Positions 8,761 to 17,578 of a stretch of DNA of 61,350 nucleotides are shown piece by piece. The stretch's first letter is position 1; each line of letters begins with the position of its first letter. The stretch comes from Candidatus Zhuqueibacterota bacterium (lineage in GTDB: Bacteria > Zhuqueibacterota > Zhuqueibacteria > Zhuqueibacterales > Geothermadaptataceae), in assembly GCA_030950365.1 (NCBI GenBank), contig JAUZRQ010000003.1, positions 1 through 61,350 on the forward strand. Direction: 5' to 3'. The notes under the pieces were generated by a model. That model worked only from the letters and a program-made list of their open reading frames with translations, did no database searches and was not told the DNA's origin. The position numbers and the translations under genes are program-made.

Positions 8761-9264
8761 TTATGACTGGCTTTCTGATATATGACAGGAAACGCGGCTC
8801 TCTGGACGTATAGCTTTTCGTTGACCTCTTTTTTTGCGCCAAAACACCAGGCCGCAAAGGGTCATCCAGATGGGGAGCAGCCACAGGGTTTGCTCAGGCC
8901 AGATCAGGCCGATCTCCCAGCTTTTCCAGGTAAAGGGAAACAGCAGGGCATAGCCGCCCACCAGATGCTTCTGCAGCAGGTCCAGCGCCAGATGCAAGCC
9001 GCTGCCGGCCAGCAGGTTGATCAGCGCGCGCTGGCGATCCCGGGGCACGAACAGGCCGGATACGGCCAGGCTCAGGAGCACCAGCCCCAGCGGCGTGTGC
9101 AGCGGTTTGACAAACCAATAGGCATCTGGCCAGACAATGTAAATTGGCCGCGTGACGATGTCCGGCAGAATCACGCCCAGGATCAGTATGCCGGGATGCA
9201 GTTTTTTCGGCGCGGCGCTCCGGACCAGATAGCCCGTGGCCACATGAGTGAGCAAATCAGGCAT
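8761..9264 (-). CDS. YdjM/DUF457-like membrane-bound metal-dependent hydrolase
   Basis: A 167-residue integral membrane protein whose N-terminus (PDLLTHVATGYLV) and internal LPDIV and HTPLG motifs match the YdjM/DUF457 family. Those proteins have scattered His/Asp residues thought to bind metal. It has about four hydrophobic segments and a basic tail. Its start overlaps the end of the preceding OB-fold-like gene by 8 bases, so the two are probably translationally coupled. Actual enzymatic activity in this family is uncertain. Confidence 0.65.
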   Translation of the reverse strand: MPDLLTHVATGYLVRSAAPKKLHPGILILGVILPDIVTRPIYIVWPDAYWFVKPLHTPLGLVLLSLAVSGLFVPRDRQRALINLLAGSGLHLALDLLQKHLVGGYALLFPFTWKSWEIGLIWPEQTLWLLPIWMTLCGLVFWRKKRGQRKAIRPESRVSCHISESQS

Positions 9265-9685
9265 CGGGTTTCAGCTCCACACCGTTGCGGGTCAAACGCA
9301 TGCTTCGCACCATGACCACCAGGGCCAGCAGCGCGCCCACCGCCGAAACGGCCATTTTCAGGCGACGCCCCTTACCGATGTACATCGCCTGCATTGCCAC
9401 GGTGGTGTCTGGCAGCAGCACACCGGTCACGGTGACGAAATCCCCGGGCGTGGCCTCGCCAGCATCGCCGCGCACGAACATGCGCGCCCCTCGCTGCCGC
9501 AGCCAGAAGCCCTCCGGCTGAATGCGCTCCACGGTGGTCTCCACGTACAATTCAATGGGCTGGTTGATATACGGCTCCGGCCGGTTGAGTAGATCGGCCA
9601 GCTTTGGAATCGGTGGGGTCCAGTAGGCATAAACGCACAGCCCGAGCAGCCCGGCCAGACCAAAAACGATGCGTCGAATGGCCAT
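9257..9685 (-). CDS. small membrane protein with OB-fold-like domain
   Basis: A 142-residue protein with an N-terminal TM helix, a central beta-rich segment (PIELYVETTVERIQPEGFWL, then GDFVTVTGVLL) that reads like an OB fold, and a C-terminal TM (about 108-125). The fold call rests on strand pattern and resemblance to small exported OB-fold proteins. No family is certain. It sits between the IMPase gene (6 bases upstream) and the YdjM-like gene (8-base overlap). Confidence 0.5.
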   Translation of the reverse strand: MAIRRIVFGLAGLLGLCVYAYWTPPIPKLADLLNRPEPYINQPIELYVETTVERIQPEGFWLRQRGARMFVRGDAGEATPGDFVTVTGVLLPDTTVAMQAMYIGKGRRLKMAVSAVGALLALVVMVRSMRLTRNGVELKPDA

Positions 9686-9691
9686 GCGCGC

Positions 9692-10525
9692 TCAGACCTC
9701 CAGTTTCCCCTCAAAAACACCCTGCACCACTTCGAGCAATTCCTCGTGGATGTGCCCGTTGCTGGCCACGATGTTGCCGGTGCGCCAGTAATCCTCGCCC
9801 TCCAGAAAACCGCTCACATCCCCGCCGGCTTCTTTCACCAGCACCACTCCAGCGGCGATGTCCCAGCGGTTCAATTTGAGCTCCCAGAAGCCGTCGAACC
9901 GGCCGGCCGCCACGTAAGCCAGATCGAGCGCGGCGGAGCCCATGCGGCGGATATCGCGCGCCCGGCCGAAGAAGGTCTGGAAGCTTTGCAGATACGGCTC
10001 GATCAGTTCCTTGCAGCGGAACGGGAACCCGGTGGCCAGAAGGCACTCTCGCATTTCGCGATGATCGGACACCTGAATGGGTGCGCCGTTCAAGTAGGCG
10101 CCGTGTCCCATGGCCGCGGCGAACATCTCTCCGCGCACCGGATCGTACACCACGCCCACCACCGGAATATCACCGCGCATGGCGGCAATGGACACCGAAA
10201 ACATACGCACGCCGTGGATGTAGTTGGTGGTGCCATCCAGCGGATCAATGACCCAGCGGTACACGCCGGAGCCGCCGATCTCGCCGCCCTCCTCGGCCAG
10301 GATGCGGTGCTCCGGATACCGCGATAAAATGGTTTCGATGATGGCCTTTTCCGACGCATGATCCACTTCGGTTGCATAGTCGAATTCGCCTTTTTGCTCG
10401 ATGTCGTAGTGCTGAACCCGCGACATGTGCGTCAGCAGCACCTCGCCACCGATTTTGGCCGCCTCGATGGCCGTGTTCAGTACTTCTTTATCGGGCTTCT
10501 CGCGCCCGTTCTCCGGATATGCCAT
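9692..10525 (-). CDS. inositol monophosphatase family protein
   Basis: A 277-residue sugar/inositol phosphatase (SuhB-like). Metal-binding motifs are clear: EE in LAEEGGEIG, the DPLDGTTN loop, and the C-terminal WDIAAG motif. The family hydrolyses inositol-1-phosphate or related sugar phosphates with Mg2+, and some members also influence rRNA processing. It lies in the minus-strand housekeeping run just after mutS2. Confidence 0.93.
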   Translation of the reverse strand: MAYPENGREKPDKEVLNTAIEAAKIGGEVLLTHMSRVQHYDIEQKGEFDYATEVDHASEKAIIETILSRYPEHRILAEEGGEIGGSGVYRWVIDPLDGTTNYIHGVRMFSVSIAAMRGDIPVVGVVYDPVRGEMFAAAMGHGAYLNGAPIQVSDHREMRECLLATGFPFRCKELIEPYLQSFQTFFGRARDIRRMGSAALDLAYVAAGRFDGFWELKLNRWDIAAGVVLVKEAGGDVSGFLEGEDYWRTGNIVASNGHIHEELLEVVQGVFEGKLEV

Positions 10526-10542
10526 GGCTGTCCTGATCCTTT

Positions 10543-12951
10543 CTATTTCAATTTCACCACAGTGACGCCGATATCGCCCTTGCCGAGCGGCGCCGGCTCG
10601 AAATGCGACACGTTGGGATGCTGTCGCAAAAACTCGTTGATGGCCTTGCGCAGCGCGCCCGTGCCCTTGCCGTGGATGATGCGCACCTCATCCCAGCCGT
10701 ACAGCAGCGCCTCGCTCAAATATTGATCCACCGACACCAGGGCTTCGTCCACGCGCATGCCGCGCACATCCGTCTCTTGCGGCACCGGCGCTGGTTTTTC
10801 CACAGTGACCCGGGCGCGGGATTTTGGCTTCTTCTGCAACGGTTTGATATCATCCAGCGGCACGCGCAGCTTCAGCGGGCCAGCCTGCAGTAGCACCCGG
10901 TTCTCGCCGTCTGGCGGTTCGAGCACCACGGCTTCGGAGTTCTGCGACCGCCACAGCACCACGCTGCCCGGCGCGATGGCCTCCACCACGGTTTCGACCT
11001 CGATCTCTTCCTCCCGGGCGCGCGCTTCGGCGCGCATTTTCCGCTTTTCGCGCTGCAGCCGTTCACGCTCCCGCTCCAGCCGCGCTTTGGACGCCCGGAT
11101 GGCTTCTTTGGCCGCCTGCTTTTCGCGGATTTCCCGGATCGCCTGCTCCACCGCGGCATTGGCCCGGGCAAGGATCGTCTCGCTCTCCTCGATGGCCTGC
11201 TGCTTCAGCTTGCGACGCCGCGTGGCCAGCTCTTCCGCACGCTCCTGATACAGCTTGATCAGGCCGTTCAGCCGGGTTTCTTCCAGTTTGAGCTGGCGGA
11301 TTTTTTCGTCCTGTTCCTGAATTTTGCGTTCGAGGTCCGCAATCAGCCGCTCGAGCTCGCCTTTTTCGCGGCCCACGTACTGCCGCGCCTCGGCGATCAC
11401 ACGCTCATCCAGACCGATGCGACCGGCAATTTCGAACGCATAGCTGGCGCCGGGCACGCCGGGACGGAACTCGTACGTGGGCTGAAGACTCTCGGCATCG
11501 AACACCATGCTACCGTTTTCCACCCCGGGGGTGTTGTGCGCGAACACCTTCAGCGCGCCGTGGTGCGTGGTGACGATGGTTCGCACGCCGCGATCGTTGA
11601 GGGTTTTTAGAGCGCTGATGGCCAGCGCTGTGCCTTCTTCCGGATCGGTGCCGCTACCGATCTCGTCGATCAGCACCAGATCGTTCTGTTCGGCGGTCTC
11701 CAAAATGCGTTTGAGCTTGGTCATATGCGATGAGAAGGTGGACAGATCATTTTCGATGGATTGCTGATCGCCGATATCGACAAACACGCGGCCCATGATG
11801 CCGATTTCGGAGTCCGGGCTTGCCGGGATGTGCAGCCCGGCGCGGGTCATCAGCACGGCCAGGCCGACGGTTTTCATGGCCACCGTTTTGCCGCCAGCGT
11901 TCGGCCCGGTGATCACCAGGGTGTGAAATTTGTCACCGAGCTGCACATTCAGCGGCACCACGCGATCGTGATCCTGGTATTTTTCCAGCAGCAGCGGGTG
12001 CCGCGCCGCATAAAGCACGATTCGGCCGCCGGCATTGACCTGCGCGGCGTTGCCTTCCACCTGGCGCGAGTACACGGCGCGGGCGCGGAGCGTCTCCAAT
12101 TCTATCAAAATGTGATAATTGCGTTCCAGCGCCTCATGATGCTCATGGGCCTGATTCGATAGTTCGGCCAGGATACGCTCGATCTCCCGGCGTTCCTGCG
12201 CCTGCAACTGCCGCACGCGGTTGTTCATCTCCACCGTTTCCATTGGCTCGATGAACAGGGTCTGGCCGGTGGCGGATTGATCATGCACAATGCCGCCGAT
12301 TTTGCGCTTGTGTTCGTCTTTCACCATCAGTACCAGCCGGCCGTCGCGCACGGTGATGAGCTGCTCCTGCAGCATGCCGGCGCCGGCGGCTTTTTTAAGA
12401 ATCTGCTGCAGCTTCTCCCGCACCGCTTCCTGCGCCGCCTCCATGTCGCGTCGGATGCGCCGCAGCGCCGGACTGGCGGAATCGAGAATCTCGTGCGTGT
12501 TGAAATCGATAGCGCCGGTGACCGCCGCTTCGAACTCCCGCAACGGCTGCAGTCCCTCGGCCAGGGGCATGACCGCGGGCATCTGCGCCTTCTGCTCCTG
12601 ACAGAGTCGGCGCACCTCCCGCGCCACCTTCGCCACGCGCGCCAGCTCCACCAGTTGCGCAGGCGTCAGTACCACGCCGGCCACTTTCAGATGGTCAAAC
12701 AACTTCGCCAGGTCGGCGATTTCTTCCAGCGGCAGGTCTTCGCCGCGATCCAGCAGCGCCCGCATATCCGACACGCGATCCAATTCCGCGCGGATCGCCT
12801 GCACCTCGTCGAGAATGGGCAACTGCCGGATGCGCTCCACGGCCGCCGGCGAGTGCGCAAACTGTGCCACGATATCGAGCACTTTGGGCAGTTCCAGGCT
12901 CTGTGCCGCCTCCGACAGAAAATCTATTTTTTGGCTTTCGAATTGGTCCAT
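10543..12951 (-). CDS. mutS2: endonuclease MutS2
   Basis: An 802-residue MutS2 protein with the expected domains: helical clamp/lever region, P-loop ATPase (TGPNAGGKT; Walker B region DLVLIDEIGSGTDPEEG), a long coiled coil (about 510-640) and a C-terminal Smr nuclease domain (TDVRGMRVDEAL, IIHGKGTGAL). It lacks the mismatch-recognition domain of MutS. Known roles are suppression of recombination and ribosome-collision rescue in some bacteria. Its start overlaps the end of the cvpA-like gene by 28 bases. Confidence 0.96.
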   Translation of the reverse strand: MDQFESQKIDFLSEAAQSLELPKVLDIVAQFAHSPAAVERIRQLPILDEVQAIRAELDRVSDMRALLDRGEDLPLEEIADLAKLFDHLKVAGVVLTPAQLVELARVAKVAREVRRLCQEQKAQMPAVMPLAEGLQPLREFEAAVTGAIDFNTHEILDSASPALRRIRRDMEAAQEAVREKLQQILKKAAGAGMLQEQLITVRDGRLVLMVKDEHKRKIGGIVHDQSATGQTLFIEPMETVEMNNRVRQLQAQERREIERILAELSNQAHEHHEALERNYHILIELETLRARAVYSRQVEGNAAQVNAGGRIVLYAARHPLLLEKYQDHDRVVPLNVQLGDKFHTLVITGPNAGGKTVAMKTVGLAVLMTRAGLHIPASPDSEIGIMGRVFVDIGDQQSIENDLSTFSSHMTKLKRILETAEQNDLVLIDEIGSGTDPEEGTALAISALKTLNDRGVRTIVTTHHGALKVFAHNTPGVENGSMVFDAESLQPTYEFRPGVPGASYAFEIAGRIGLDERVIAEARQYVGREKGELERLIADLERKIQEQDEKIRQLKLEETRLNGLIKLYQERAEELATRRRKLKQQAIEESETILARANAAVEQAIREIREKQAAKEAIRASKARLERERERLQREKRKMRAEARAREEEIEVETVVEAIAPGSVVLWRSQNSEAVVLEPPDGENRVLLQAGPLKLRVPLDDIKPLQKKPKSRARVTVEKPAPVPQETDVRGMRVDEALVSVDQYLSEALLYGWDEVRIIHGKGTGALRKAINEFLRQHPNVSHFEPAPLGKGDIGVTVVKLK

Positions 12952-13565
12952 TGTTCCGCTTTGCTCGAGTTCAGATCAATCAGCACATTGATCACCGCAT
13001 TATCCACCAGTTGCGGTGGCGTTTTCTCGGCCGCGTCTTCCAGATACGCCACAAACGATCGCGCTCCGGGTATGAATTTGCGCATGCGGTCGTACATCGC
13101 CGGACCCACGCTTTCCGCAAACGGCACGAAATTGGAATTGTTCACTTGCTCGGAAAGCTCGTCGCTGATGTACACGGATTTTAAAAAGATGGCCAGCAAA
13201 CTCGCCACGAAAAGCCCTTTGACGACGCCGATGATCACGCCGAAGGTGTGATCCAGTTTCTCGGTCATTTTGAATTCGGCGTGCTTGTAGATGAACTTCT
13301 CCACATAGCGGTAGGCCACCCAGATGAATGCGAACCCCAATAGAAAAGCCGTCGCCAGGCTGGCGCCAAACGTCAGCTTGGTGGCCGTGACAATTTTCGG
13401 CGCTAACAACGGCAGCGCCATGAGCCCGCCTGCGAGCGCGGCCATGAAACCGAGAAAACTCACAAATTCCGAAAAGAACCGTTTCCGGTATCCCTTGTAT
13501 CCAAACAGAATTACAATGAACACCAGAAACAGATCGATGTAAATGTAAATCTGTGCGTTCGACAT
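12924..13565 (-). CDS. CvpA family membrane protein
   Basis: A CvpA/colicin V production-type protein with four N-terminal TM helices and a cytoplasmic or periplasmic tail. I choose the start MSNAQIYIYIDL (213 residues) because GAAGGA lies 9 bases upstream of that ATG. An in-frame start 30 bases earlier lacks such a site. The order CvpA then MutS2 is common in bacteria. The molecular role of CvpA is not settled, though it affects envelope and peptidoglycan functions in some species. Confidence 0.82.
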   Translation of the reverse strand: MSNAQIYIYIDLFLVFIVILFGYKGYRKRFFSEFVSFLGFMAALAGGLMALPLLAPKIVTATKLTFGASLATAFLLGFAFIWVAYRYVEKFIYKHAEFKMTEKLDHTFGVIIGVVKGLFVASLLAIFLKSVYISDELSEQVNNSNFVPFAESVGPAMYDRMRKFIPGARSFVAYLEDAAEKTPPQLVDNAVINVLIDLNSSKAEQWTNSKAKK

Positions 13566-13702
13566 GCCTTTCGGTCCTTCACCCATCCGGCCCATGCGAC
13601 AGCGGCCGGATCGTTTAGCCGTTATGTCCGCTAATTTTTCCCTTCAAAATAACCCCAATCCCCTGCTGCTTCCAACCAAAATCTGAGCATCGTACGCTAA
13701 AA

Positions 13703-13750
13703 ATAAAAAAAGTGAATAAAGGTTCCGGAAGAAGCCTTCATTCACTTTTT
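13703..13750 (-). terminator. intrinsic terminator after yqeY
   Basis: On the minus strand the arm AAAAAGTGAATGAAGG (about 13735-13750) pairs with CCTTTATTCACTTTTT across a short loop, and a long T-run with one A follows. It lies 20 bases beyond the yqeY stop and before cvpA. It therefore separates rpsU-yqeY from the cvpA-mutS2 unit. Confidence 0.8.
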
Positions 13751-13769
13751 CCTGATGTGAGACGAATGC

Positions 13770-14219
13770 TTATTGCAGCTTACTGCGTACCAATTCCTGC
13801 ACTTCCTTACCATCAGCGCGCCCACGGACTTGTTGCATCACCTTTCCCATCACCCGGCCCAGGTCCTTCATGGTCGTGGCGTTCACTTCTTTGATCACGG
13901 CATCGACGATACCTTCCAGTTCCTGTCTCGAGAGCTGCTGAGGCAGGTATTCCTGTATGACCGCAAGCTCGGCTTTTTCTTTGGCGACAAGGTCTTCCCG
14001 GCCCGCTTTTTCGTACATTTCGATGGCTTCTTTGCGTTTTTTGGCCGCATTGGTCAATACGGCGATGGCGTCGTCGTCGGTCAAATCGCGGCCAAGCTCG
14101 ATGCGCGCGTTATTCAATTGCGCCCGGAGCTGCCGGATCGTCCCGAGCCGGTCTCTATCGCCACCTTTCATCGCGGCCTTCATATCCTCGGTCAACCGCT
14201 CTAAAATGCTCATGGTCAC
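13770..14219 (-). CDS. GatB/YqeY domain-containing protein
   Basis: A 149-residue free-standing YqeY protein, homologous to the tRNA-binding tail domain of GatB and to the appended domain of some GlnRS enzymes. It carries the family segments MKAAMKGGDRDRLGTIR and LPQQLS. It follows rpsU, a very common arrangement. A role in amidotransferase or tRNA handling is suggested by the family but not proven. A GlnRS gene lies elsewhere in the window at 45.0-46.7 kb. Confidence 0.9.
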   Translation of the reverse strand: MTMSILERLTEDMKAAMKGGDRDRLGTIRQLRAQLNNARIELGRDLTDDDAIAVLTNAAKKRKEAIEMYEKAGREDLVAKEKAELAVIQEYLPQQLSRQELEGIVDAVIKEVNATTMKDLGRVMGKVMQQVRGRADGKEVQELVRSKLQ

Positions 14220-14287
14220 GTCACAGGTTAAAAATTGCGGGGACGGTCGCCCCGTTCATGGATGTCAGCCGGATGATGTCGATTCGA

Positions 14288-14497
14288 TTAACGACGTTTT
14301 TTCTTTTCCAGCGCGGCCATCAGCTTGCGCATTTTGCGGCGTGCGGCCGCTTCTTTGCGCTTGCGGCGTTCGCTGGGTTTTTCAAAAAACTGATGCTTCT
14401 TGATTTCGGAAATGATACCGGCCTTTTCACAAGCTTTGTTGAACCGCTTCAAAGCTTTTTCAAAATCTTCGCCCTCACGAACGATGACACAGGGCAT
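14288..14497 (-). CDS. rpsU: 30S ribosomal protein S21
   Basis: A 69-residue S21 protein: [21 protein letters not shown] followed by the basic helical tail [16 protein letters not shown] place the start at the ATG giving MPCV, as in other S21 proteins, with GGAGG 11 bases upstream. A TTG three codons earlier sits too close to that site. S21 helps mRNA recruitment on the small subunit. A well-formed promoter lies about 70 bases upstream. Confidence 0.95.
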   Translation of the reverse strand: MPCVIVREGEDFEKALKRFNKACEKAGIISEIKKHQFFEKPSERRKRKEAAARRKMRKLMAALEKKKRR

Positions 14498-14894
14498 AAT
14501 CTTCAATACCTCCTTTCAATGAAACTGATTTGGGTGTTAACGGCACATTGGGTCGTATAAGCGCAGTGAATATAACAAACTTGCAGGCGTTTCGCAAGTT
14601 CTTTTTTTGCAAGTAAATAGAGCTTTTATTTGGTAACTATTCAGTCTAATTAGAACACTGCCATTTGGAATAGTAATGAAACACCTGGCTAATGAATTCG
14701 GATATCGACTCCAGGAGACCACAAATTTCCCAGATTGGCACTGATTTTTAGGGAGCCACAGATGTACACGGCTTGAAGGCGGATGGTCTCCCTAAAGCCT
14801 TGAAATGATAAATTTGCTATTCCAGAATCCTTAAAAGTAAACCTCAGCGAACTCCGCTGGCTCTGCGAGCATATGCATTCGCGGCCATTGGCGT
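14498..14894. other. intergenic region with rpsU promoter and repeat remnants
   Basis: Nearly 400 bases without a gene. The left part holds the rpsU promoter. The right part (about 14690-14880) has degenerate dispersed repeat text such as 'agggagccacagatgtacac' and the imperfect CTCAGCGAACTCCGCTGG...CTCTGCGAG. A 98-codon open frame on the minus strand across this region is a reading of those repeats and runs into the HIT gene. I do not accept it. Confidence 0.5.
14569..14597 (-). promoter_or_regulatory. rpsU promoter
   Basis: On the minus strand there is a -35 TTGCGA (14592-14597), a 17-base spacer and a -10 TATATT (14569-14574). It is the best sigma-70 type match upstream of rpsU and would give a leader of about 65 bases. 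A perfect inverted repeat AACTTGC-N9-GCAAGTT (14578-14600) covers the spacer and -35 box and could be an operator. Confidence 0.65.
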
Positions 14895-15239
14895 TTAGCC
14901 CGGAGGCCAGCCAAAGGCGCGGCCACCCATTAGATGCAAATGAATATGAAACACCGTTTGTCCCGCGCCGCGGTTGCAGTTCCACACCAGCCGGTAGCCG
15001 TCTTCGGCCACGCCCTCGTCGGCGGCCAGCTTTTTGGCGGTCAGCACCATTTCCGAAATAATGGCCGCATCCGTTGCGGTCAAATCATTCAGAGTGGCGA
15101 TATGCTTTCGCGGCACAATTAGAATATGCACCGGCGCCTGCGGATTGATGTCGCGAAACGCAACCAGATGTTCGTTTTGGAAAACGATGTCGCCTTTCAG
15201 CTCTCCGGAAATGATTTTACAAAAAATGCAATCGGCCAT
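14895..15239 (-). CDS. HIT family (HINT-like) protein
   Basis: A 114-residue histidine triad protein. The N-terminal CIFCKI motif and the catalytic triad HIHLHL near the C-terminus place it with the HINT/HinT purine-nucleoside phosphoramidases, which split AMP-N bonds. The length fits. It lies 130 bases after rsmE on the same strand. Confidence 0.95.
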   Translation of the reverse strand: MADCIFCKIISGELKGDIVFQNEHLVAFRDINPQAPVHILIVPRKHIATLNDLTATDAAIISEMVLTAKKLAADEGVAEDGYRLVWNCNRGAGQTVFHIHLHLMGGRAFGWPPG

Positions 15240-15369
15240 CGTTGCGTCTCCTGTTAACTTGTTTATGGATATTTACAAATCGTTGCGGAAAAATGCGCTT
15301 TTGCCACCGGCAGATGTCGCCGATTGGCGGCGCCGTTTTTGAGGCCAACGGCACCGGTCGATGCATCGA

Positions 15370-16137
15370 CTATTCGCCCAAGTCGCCGAATTGACGCAAC
15401 AGCAGGGCTGCGGATACCAACGCCGCCGTTTCCGTGCGCAACCGCCGCGGCCCCAGGGTCATAAATTCGAACTCATGCTCCACCGCGCGGCGAATTTCTT
15501 CGTCGCCGAAGCCTCCCTCCGGCCCGATCAGCAGGACCCCGCGCCGGCCGGCGGGATCGAGTCCCTGCAGAGCCGCGGGTGACCACAGCGCCGCCCTGTC
15601 GGGCACTGGCGCATGGGCAATCCAGCGGAAATCAAACTCACGGCTATCGGCCAGAAGCCGATCAAACGGTACCGGCGGGTGGATTTCCGGCAACCGGCTA
15701 CGCCCGCACTGTTTCATCGCTGCCACCGCAATGCGCTGCCAGCGCTCCACTTTGGATGCCGACGGCTTTACCACGCTGTACCGGCTGATCACCGGCATGA
15801 ACGCATGCACGCCGAGCTCGGTGCCTTTTTCCAGCACCAGTTCAAATCGCGGCAATTTGGGCAGGCAAACCGCCAGGGTCAGCCGAAAGCCGGATTCACC
15901 CAGTTGCGGCTGGGTTTGCAGCACCTTGACGTCGGCGAAAGACTGATCCATGCGCATGATCTCGCCAAATAGCGCCAGCCCCTGCCCATCCACGGCCCAG
16001 ACCGTATCGCCAACCTCGTGCCGCAACACCTTCTTCAAATGCCGAAATTCATCATCGCGCAATCGAAACGCAATCGGTCGGCGTTCTTTGTAGGTAACGT
16101 CTTCTGGACGGACGTAAAAATAGTCCTTTCGTGCCAT
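15370..16137 (-). CDS. rsmE: 16S rRNA m3U1498 methyltransferase RsmE
   Basis: A SPOUT-fold rRNA methyltransferase. The C-terminal SAM-binding knot is clear: VLLIGPEGGFGDEEI followed by LGPRRLRTETAALVSAALL. The N-terminal PUA-like domain includes FRHLKKVLRHEVGD. I choose the ATG giving MARKDYFYV (255 residues). The longer frame adds 15 residues that overlap the preceding barrel gene by 4 bases and do not resemble RsmE. It methylates N3 of U1498 in 16S rRNA. Confidence 0.93.
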   Translation of the reverse strand: MARKDYFYVRPEDVTYKERRPIAFRLRDDEFRHLKKVLRHEVGDTVWAVDGQGLALFGEIMRMDQSFADVKVLQTQPQLGESGFRLTLAVCLPKLPRFELVLEKGTELGVHAFMPVISRYSVVKPSASKVERWQRIAVAAMKQCGRSRLPEIHPPVPFDRLLADSREFDFRWIAHAPVPDRAALWSPAALQGLDPAGRRGVLLIGPEGGFGDEEIRRAVEHEFEFMTLGPRRLRTETAALVSAALLLRQFGDLGE

Positions 16138-16178
16138 GACGGATTCGCCAATATTCCAGGTGCCATCTGAAATTCGCC

Positions 16179-17573
16179 TCAAAACGCCACGCCGATATCG
16201 ACAATCAGCTCGGTCTGTCGGCGTTCGTTCATGGCAAATTCCAGGCGCATGATATTCACATACGGAAGGTGAAAATTCAGCCCCACGCCGATCCCGGTGA
16301 GCCAGGTTTCCGGACGGGTTTGCAGTCCGAATGGCCCACTGGTAGGCGGCGGCCCGGTGCGCTCAGTTCGCTGCTGGAACCACAGGGTGCCCGCATCGGC
16401 AAAGATTTCCCCGCTGATGCCGAAACGCAGATTCTGGCCATACGCGCTCATTTTGCCCATATCCATGTTGAAATAGCGCACGGGCACCAGCGGAAAGCGC
16501 AGTCCCACGCTGGCCAGCATACGGTGCTCGCCTTCCACGCGCAATTTGAAATGGCCGCGAATGCGGTACCGGTAACCGAAGAACAGACGATCGTAGATGG
16601 GGATGCGGCCGTGCGTGACATCCGCGGCAAATCGAAACGCCAGCGCGGTTTCCCGGCCCAGCGGTATATATGTGCGTGCATCCAGAGTGACCTGGCCATA
16701 ATCGATGTATTTCGCGCCCGGCATGCCGGATTTCAAATAGTCCACTTGCACATACGAACCGCGCGTCGGGTACCAGACCAGATCGCGGTGGTCACGCACA
16801 TAGCTGAATCCAAAACGCACGATACGGTCGAGGCCGGATGGATTGAGCGTCTGGCCATCGACGGCCGGTTTCAGCCGCACCTGCTGGTAGAACAGTGACA
16901 GACTCACCGAGGTATGCAGGGTTAATCGCTTGCCGAAAGTCCAACTCCCTCCAAGACGTTTTTCATTAACCCGCTGGTCGATGATATCATAAGTTTTGTT
17001 CACCTGATTGGCTATCAAGAACTGCAAACGGGTAAAAAACTGCCTCCGCCCGAAAATCCACGGGTTGTTGTACATGACCGATGCGGTTGGATTGTAGCCC
17101 AACCATCCGGCAAACTGCAGCAATTCGGCGCGGCCCCGGAAATTGGTGTGGATCACACCGAGGCCGTAGCTGAGTTTCTTCAAACTGATATCACGGTCAT
17201 TGAAAAAAATAATCGGAAACGGGAACAGATACCACTGCTCGCTCACCGTGATGATCAGCCGATAGCCGTTTTCCTTCGGCTGCAGATGCATTTCCACGCG
17301 GTTGAACAGCCCCAGGCTCTCGATCCGGCGGCGGTCCAGCTCCAACTGCTCGACCGTGGTTTGCTGCCCGGCCTTGCTTTTCATCTCGCGCAGAATCACG
17401 CTGGCGCGGGTCTTTTTATTGCCGAGAACGATGATTTGCTCAATGAAAATGCGTTTCGAAGACGCCTGCGAGTGCGCCTCTTGCTGTTTCTGCGCCAACA
17501 GCATCCCGGGCATGCCGGATGACACCAAAACGCCGCACAGGAACAGCCAGAAGAACGGTCTCATAATAGCCAT
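16179..17573 (-). CDS. BamA/TamA family outer-membrane protein with one POTRA domain
   Basis: A 464-residue exported protein: signal peptide, a single POTRA-like domain (about 42-112; IFIEQIIVLGNKKTRASVILREM ... RLIITVSE, here joined from separate parts), then an Omp85-type beta barrel. The barrel has the RIRGHF motif, equivalent to the conserved (V/I)RG(F/Y), and ends in Phe as outer-membrane barrels do. It is far shorter than BamA with its five POTRAs, so a specialised translocase or insertase is more likely. It sits 5 bases after a second barrel gene. Confidence 0.8.
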   Translation of the reverse strand: MAIMRPFFWLFLCGVLVSSGMPGMLLAQKQQEAHSQASSKRIFIEQIIVLGNKKTRASVILREMKSKAGQQTTVEQLELDRRRIESLGLFNRVEMHLQPKENGYRLIITVSEQWYLFPFPIIFFNDRDISLKKLSYGLGVIHTNFRGRAELLQFAGWLGYNPTASVMYNNPWIFGRRQFFTRLQFLIANQVNKTYDIIDQRVNEKRLGGSWTFGKRLTLHTSVSLSLFYQQVRLKPAVDGQTLNPSGLDRIVRFGFSYVRDHRDLVWYPTRGSYVQVDYLKSGMPGAKYIDYGQVTLDARTYIPLGRETALAFRFAADVTHGRIPIYDRLFFGYRYRIRGHFKLRVEGEHRMLASVGLRFPLVPVRYFNMDMGKMSAYGQNLRFGISGEIFADAGTLWFQQRTERTGPPPTSGPFGLQTRPETWLTGIGVGLNFHLPYVNIMRLEFAMNERRQTELIVDIGVAF

Positions 17574-17578
17574 GGCCG

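Noticed and set aside
12277-13251. 324-codon plus-strand frame across the mutS2/cvpA junction
   Set aside because: It is antisense to two well-supported genes and has biased, low-information composition.
14689-14985. 98-codon minus-strand open frame between rpsU and the HIT gene
   Set aside because: It runs through degenerate intergenic repeats and into the HIT gene in another frame, has no ribosome-binding site and shows no protein-like pattern.
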